Below are positions 59,165 to 64,000 of a stretch of 64,000 nucleotides of DNA, in pieces. The notes below the pieces were generated by a model. The model was given only the letters and a program-made list of their open reading frames with translations. It made no database searches and was not told the DNA's origin. Both the position numbers and the translations under genes were made by a program. The DNA comes from Cristatella mucedo (Eukaryota > Bryozoa > Phylactolaemata > Cristatellidae): contig WPIO01000001.1 in NCBI GenBank assembly GCA_009760855.2, forward strand, positions 15,423,001 through 15,487,000. Reading direction: 5' to 3'. Numbering within the stretch: the first letter of the stretch is position 1; each line of letters starts with the position of its first letter.

Positions 59165-59310
59165 TCCTGGCTCTTAGCCTATGGATGAAGTGCTGGCACA
59201 AAGGTGGATTCAAGTTTGGCGATAGGCATCTTGTATTGTCCACTGCACGTGGGAATGATAGCCTCAGAGGCTCCTATTTTGCTGCTATATAAATTAGATT
59301 GTCGAATTGA
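59165..59310 (+). repeat. SINE-2, degenerate
   Basis: Remnants include ggtggattcaagtttggcga (B box region), ttgtccactgcacgtgggaa, tgatagcctcagaggctcct and tgctgctatataaattagat. The similarity is clear in the 3' half only. Confidence 0.6.
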
Positions 59311-60147
59311 CCAGCCTTTACTATCACTTTACTAGTAGAACCTTGCTTTGGACTCGGCTGGGAGAGGATTGGACCTGCAAGGAGAGGGCTTGACCACAGC
59401 AACATGCTCATTAGTATTAAATGTATCGTAATTTAAAGTGGTCACTATGTACTTGAGCTTTGCATACATTTATGGATGCCGGCAACAACACCCCGACCTA
59501 CAGCATATTAGTTGACCTAGCTGTCGTGTGTTATTTGTCTACTGCTTGGCTTACCGAATTGGAAATTGGCAGCAATTGACTGGCTATTTTCAAGTGACTT
59601 GATATGCATGCTCGAAGTGGCTCTAGACTCTTTCAGCTGATTAGATTACTGGTTAACTGCTGGTCTGGAATATTGATGGCAGTGATTATCAACCGGAAGT
59701 GCTGAGTAATGAAGTATGGAGCTTAAACTTACAAGGCCATTGGCAGTTGAAAATCGAGGCCGTGAACGAATGCAGTTTGTGTCATAACTCATGCTGGATC
59801 ATTTCCCGTTAGTGTATGTAGAGTCCAAAAAGCCCCATCTGCCGTAAGGCAGTTGGTATTTTTGCAAGGTTTTCTAAAAAGCATTGCTCCAAAAAGCATG
59901 CCACTACTACTTATGCATTTGTTGGCACGACTTGCTATGTATGTGAATGTCACAGCAAGAGTGCTGTGCGCTGGTATGACTCTTGTCACGCGTATGTACT
60001 TGCTTTTTATTTGTGCAACACATGCAGCTAGATTGCTTGCTATACGGAATAAAGCCATGTTGATAACCAAAGGAATCTGGTGAGGCCAAGCGAATGCATG
60101 TATACATGACTATGGGACTCAAATGTGTACGCAGAGCCCAATTTGTG

Positions 60148-60150
<3 letters not shown>

Positions 60151-60224
<74 letters not shown>

Positions 60225-60225
60225 T

Positions 60226-60262
<37 letters not shown>

Positions 60263-60264
60263 AT
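60151..60264. repeat. (TA)n-(CA)n-(TA)n compound microsatellite
   Basis: About 70 bp of TA, 16 bp of CA and 20 bp of TA abut the 3' tail of the minus-strand SINE-A at 60262-60395. It is probably an expanded SINE tail. Confidence 0.97.
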
Positions 60265-60395
60265 TCATTTATATAGCGCCCCGAGAGAACTTAATCTCTA
60301 TTTAGGCGCTTCACATGTGCCTCGGGGCTCGAGCCCACGACCTCAGTCAGACCTTGGTCGGGGCGAGCACCTTAACCGCTAGACCAACTTGGGCT
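60262..60395 (-). repeat. SINE-A, minus strand
   Basis: aattcatttatatagcgccc, cgagagaacttaatctctat, ttaggcgcttcacatgtgcc, ggggctcgagcccacgacct, then ccttaaccgctagaccaact. One of the best preserved copies. Confidence 0.93.
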
Positions 60396-60677
60396 ACTCC
60401 TTATTTGATGCCATCTCTGCAGCCTCGATCAGCTCTTTGTTTCGTGAGAGAATGTATAGTTACTGAACTGTAACTGAACTCGATAAGATGATGTTTGTAG
60501 TAAGCAGACTGTGGCAGGCAGACCTGCTGATCAAATAACAAAAAGTGGCCAAAGCAAGTGAGTTCCGCTCCGAGATGTTGCACAGCCCTGCTCCAGGTTT
60601 GCAAGCCATCTATTAATGGCTACGACTCCTAGCTATTATACTATCACCACCAGAGCTCTTAGTTAGGGGAACATCGC

Positions 60678-61100
60678 AAATGGCTATGAATATGGCTGCA
60701 AGGCTAGTTTTTAAGTCCCAGAGGTTTGACCACGTGTTTCCTTTGCCAAAAGATCCAGGATGGCTGCCGGTTGATCAACGGATACAGAGCAAAATTCTTA
60801 CGCTGACCCACAAGGCCTGCCACGGCTTGGCTCCTCCATACCTAGCTGAACTGCTGCACCAGTTTCAGCCTCCTCGTGCCGTCAGGTCCTGTATAGACAA
60901 TAAATTAGCTGTTCCATTTCTCTGCTTAAAGACCGTTGGCGACATAGGCTTGAGCTCTGCAGACCCTAGACTGAGGTGAAATCTGTTGGCTACCGAATGC
61001 ATATCGAAGGCCGCTTAGGCTGTGAGTGTGCTGTACAAACTCCTGCGTAACACCCACATAGTCTGTGGCTTTGTGGAGTTACAGATGGAGATACAAGGAG
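60678..61100 (+). mobile_element. LINE-B copy, plus strand, with tail
   Basis: An open 99-codon frame reads MAMNMAARLVFKSQRFDHVF, PGWLPVDQRIQSKILTLTHK, ACHGLAPPYLAELLHQFQPP, CLKTVGDIGLSSADPRLR. The 3' UTR then ends with gctttgtggagttacagatg and gagatacaagg. It is a near twin of the copy at 28945-29725. Confidence 0.88.
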
Positions 61101-61904
61101 GTCGAACTGAAATAGCAAAGGAGTCTTTGTGGGATTGGGTGCAGAGTACACGTTATTCCTAATGGCCGGAGCTCGAGCAGACGTAGCAAACAGAAGCACT
61201 GGAAGACTTTGCACCAATCATAAGAGCTGCTTGCTTTTGTAACTGAAAGGAACTCCAGCATGCTTAGTAGTTTGGTAGCCCAACAAGGCAATAACTGCAA
61301 GGTGCACCCGAGTGTTTTTTGCATGCTAGGGTTTCCAGCTGCTATAAGAAAAAACTGCTCTGACAAAGCATTGACAATGCTTTGCTACAAGAAAGCCCTT
61401 TTTTGTTAGAAGCTGTAGTCTACTTTGGTTTATTTTGTTTGGCTCAATTTAAAACAACGTGCTCACTTTTACCTAGTGCTCTGGTAAGGTAAGTAGGGCA
61501 TAGTCCTAGCTTGTGGAGCCTCATAGCTCTCATTCACTGCCCATTTCTTTTACAAGGGGAAGGACGTTCGGTATGGGTTCCGTTAGGGGATTTATTGACC
61601 ATGGATGCTAACCGGAGGCATGCCTTAGTGGTGCCTTTGAACCTCAAGTACTCCTCTATGCTAAGCCAGCCATCTTCCGGGTGAGTGGCAAACGCTGGTG
61701 GTGGCAAATGTCCGAGCTGCAGTAATTTTGTAAGAACCATGCCTAGCCTGTGCCAAATTTTCCAGATTTTCATCCTGGATTTATAAGATTCGCGAGGTTA
61801 TAATAATTTATGATAATCAGATTGAAAACCGTTGATAATTCTTTTTTGAGAGTACCAACTCACTGTGCGTAAGTCCGCTAACTATTCGATCATGCTTCCT
61901 TTGC
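61101..61904. other. No recognised feature
   Basis: Short frames on the minus strand (for example 61079-61366, 61534-61773) have no recognisable domain. No repeat family was identified. Confidence 0.4.
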
Positions 61905-61978
61905 AACAAATGTGAAGTGCCTAGAAAGAGATTAATTTTTCTGAGGACACTATACACATGTATTATTATTATTATTAT
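61905..61978 (+). mobile_element. LINE-A tail only, plus strand
   Basis: atgtgaagtgcctagaaaga, gattaatttttctgaggaca, then ctatacacatgtattattat with (TTA)n to 61978. This is the last ~70 bp of the family. Confidence 0.85.
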
Positions 61979-62689
61979 TGTTGGCTATTTCATCTAAACA
62001 AAGGGTGTATGTGTAAGGTCGGTGGTACTTGTTAAATGCTTTTGGATCTGCAGGAGTGTTTACATCGGTTCACTCGTAACTGCTGGATATCGACCTCGAA
62101 CTGAGATTGAAATCGTGGCTGCTCCTCTTCTGTCTCACGTTTTCTTTCCGTACGTGGCTGCCTTGCTGCACCAAATCCTTTACTCGGGTGCCAACTTTGC
62201 AGCTAGCTTGGTCGACTTACGTCACGTGTGCACACCTGCTCCGTGTTAGGTGGTGACCTCTGGTGCCGCTTGAAGGTCGCTGAGGCTGTTAGTGGCCACG
62301 GCTCTTAGCTACTACACTCACCCGCAAGAGTATTTGCAAGGTTTATCTGACACTATTTACTTAGCAACTATTCGCCACCGGAGGTTCACCAGAGGTGTGA
62401 GCCGACTTTTGCATAAGCCCAATTGTTTGCCGGTAAAATGTCGATGGCCGGTTTTAATATTACTTTTAGACACGAAATCTCCCCCGAAGCCTAGAACGAT
62501 ATTTTTTTTACCTTGAAAATGGCAGGTTGTGTGTTTTTACTTGCATTCTAATTATTTTACTTGCAATCCAAACGTCTCAAGATTGTTCTGTGTGCAAGCT
62601 TTTGTGTGAGAGATGAGTTGTTTTTGCTCTTCTGGACCGCACCACCTGCTCGGAACTCCTCATCCTGTGCTCCCCTACCATCGGAGAAA

Positions 62690-63699
62690 CGAAGGGATTA
62701 AACAGCAGAATCAAATGTCAAATCGTCGCCCTGTCACAAGATGGGTCTAAGCAGCATGGAGGTGGCACATAAGCTTTATATTAGCGAGGGGACTGTCAGG
62801 TAAACCTTCAGAAATATTGTTAGGGTGGTAGCATGGACGTCTTACAACTTTCTGGCCTGCCATGTTCGACGACAAAAAGGGATGGCCACCTACTGGAGCT
62901 GCCTGCACTGGGTAAAAGGAAAGCGTCACTTCGAGCTCTCCAAGTCCTTAGAAGAGACCACCTAAAAAACTACAAGTACCGATACTGTTCGCAGGAGGCT
63001 TTTAAGAGTACGGTATTTATTGATGAGTCAGCAAGGGCAAGCCCTTAATTAACAAGCAACAACGAACAAGTCTGCATTGGGCACGGCCACTTATAGCCGA
63101 TTACTCGGCCCGTGCTCTGTGGACCGATAAGTAAATTTCTGATCCACGGAGATGGCAGTCCGAAAACTTTCGTTCGCCATAGAAAAGGTGAAGATTATAA
63201 CATAGGCTGCTTACAACCAACACTCAATTGTAGTGTTGGAAGTTTTTCAGCATCGGTACTCGGCACTGCATTATGGGGGGATTATGGATAAGAACGTGTA
63301 CATAGACGCTGTCCAAAATGTTAAGTTACGTGCTAAAGATTTTTGGGGGAGGGCTACGTTTGGCACATGGATAATGACCCTAAGCATACTAGCAGGGCAA
63401 CAGAGGAATTTTGTTTTAGATTCTAATGTCAAGAGTCTTTAGCATCCCATACCAATATCCTGATCCCAACCCGTAGTTAGCATCTGGGACTGGTTAGATC
63501 GCTCACTTAGAGCCAAGAACCGTGTCTTGTTATTTCTCTCTCTCTCTCTCTCTCCCTCTCTCTTTCGAGCAGGGTTTCGGTCGACTTGAGCAGCTCAGGG
63601 ATGGCATAGCTCAGGATCCTGGCCAAAAGCTGGCCGAGTCAATGTCTCGGCGAATATATGAAGTTATGAAGAATGAGGACGGATCGACTTGCTATTGAT
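62690..63699 (+). pseudogene. Decayed Tc1/mariner transposase
   Basis: Plus-strand segments in shifting frames: LSSMEVAHKLYISEGTVR (helix-turn-helix, 62745), YRYCSQEAFKSTVFIDESAR (first catalytic Asp, 62985), YGGIMDKNVYIDAVQNVKL (63275), then PDPNP and SIWDWLDRSLRAKN (the PDLNPIE-xxWDxLDR block, 63455-63520). It ends with LEQLRDGIAQDPGQKL and AESMSRRIYEVMKNEDGSTC plus Tyr-stop (63570-63699). A (TC)n microsatellite at 63534-63563 has expanded inside the coding sequence. Terminal repeats were not identified. Confidence 0.85.
63534..63563. repeat. (TC)n microsatellite inside the Tc1 remnant
   Basis: About 30 bp of TC repeats between the WDWLDR and LEQLRDG blocks of the transposase remnant. Confidence 0.9.
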
Positions 63700-63702
63700 T
63701 GC

Positions 63703-63862
63703 TGCACCGGTTTGGCCCAGTTGTTAAGGTGCTTGCCTCGAACCAAGGTCAAGGTGGATGTATTTGATGGCCGGTGTCGTGGGCACGAACGTGTGGCACA
63801 TGTGATGTGCCTAAATAAAGATTAAGTTATCTTCGGGCGCTATACAAATGAATTAAAAAAAA
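63703..63862 (+). repeat. SINE-A, plus strand, at the Tc1 3' side
   Basis: ccggtttggcccagttgtta, aggtgcttgcctcgaaccaa, tggccggtgtcgtgggcacg (B box diverged), tail tgatgtgcctaaataaagat, taagttatcttcgggcgcta and aatgaattaaaaaaaa. The tail ends in A-rich sequence, unlike other copies that end in TA repeats. Confidence 0.9.
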
Positions 63863-64000
63863 TCAAATTCTCCATTTATTTATGTATATGACATTGTTTC
63901 CCATAATAGAAAATGCTAAATCACCTCGTGTGCACGTTTTCGGTGTTGTAGACGATGGTTAAGTCAATTGGCTGACAGTATGGCCCCTAGGGGCAAGGGC

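Overview
The window is eukaryotic, and most likely from an invertebrate metazoan; the phylum cannot be fixed from sequence alone. Its coding sequence is cut into small exons separated by introns of up to about 10 kb. Three conserved animal genes are recognisable by exon-by-exon conceptual translation, and nearly everything else is interspersed repeats and microsatellites. There are no bacterial-type operons, CRISPR arrays or canonical tRNA/rRNA genes.

Genes, left to right. (1) An OTUD6-type deubiquitinase gene runs on the minus strand, start codon at 12425, with four coding exons to 3673. The catalytic OTU exons must lie beyond the left edge. (2) The alpha subunit of Rab geranylgeranyltransferase (RABGGTA) runs on the plus strand. 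Coding exons from 18440 to 46124 chain in phase to about 554 codons and carry five PPTA repeats, the insert domain and the C-terminal leucine-rich repeats. The first, start-codon exon is not identified. (3) A PPP1R16-type (MYPT-family) protein phosphatase 1 targeting subunit runs on the plus strand, with coding exon 1 at 56132-56411 and the first ankyrin exon at 58882-58952. Its remaining exons lie off the right edge. OTUD6 and RABGGTA are divergent; RABGGTA and PPP1R16 are in tandem.

Repeats. Two groups of L2/CR1-like LINEs (called LINE-A and LINE-B here) are present as many 5'-truncated copies. Two tRNA-derived SINEs (SINE-A and SINE-2 here) recur about eight and twelve times. SINE-A shares its last ~55 nt, including a conserved hairpin, with LINE-A. 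DNA transposons include a decayed ZMYM1-like hAT in RABGGTA intron 8, a nearly full-length decayed Tigger/pogo element (46938-49647), a related MITE, a decayed Tc1/mariner at the right edge, and a 200-bp palindromic foldback element beside the OTUD6 promoter. There are long (GT)n, (GA)n, (CA)n and (TA)n tracts and a C-rich minisatellite with an inverted partner flanking a degenerate CCTAAA tract.

The most interesting points are the SINE/LINE tail sharing, a GC-AG intron in PPP1R16, a SINE tail that appears to supply the 3' splice site of RABGGTA exon 8, and a candidate alternative terminal exon that would give a RABGGTA isoform without leucine-rich repeats. All family names come from motif recognition by eye; no database search was run.
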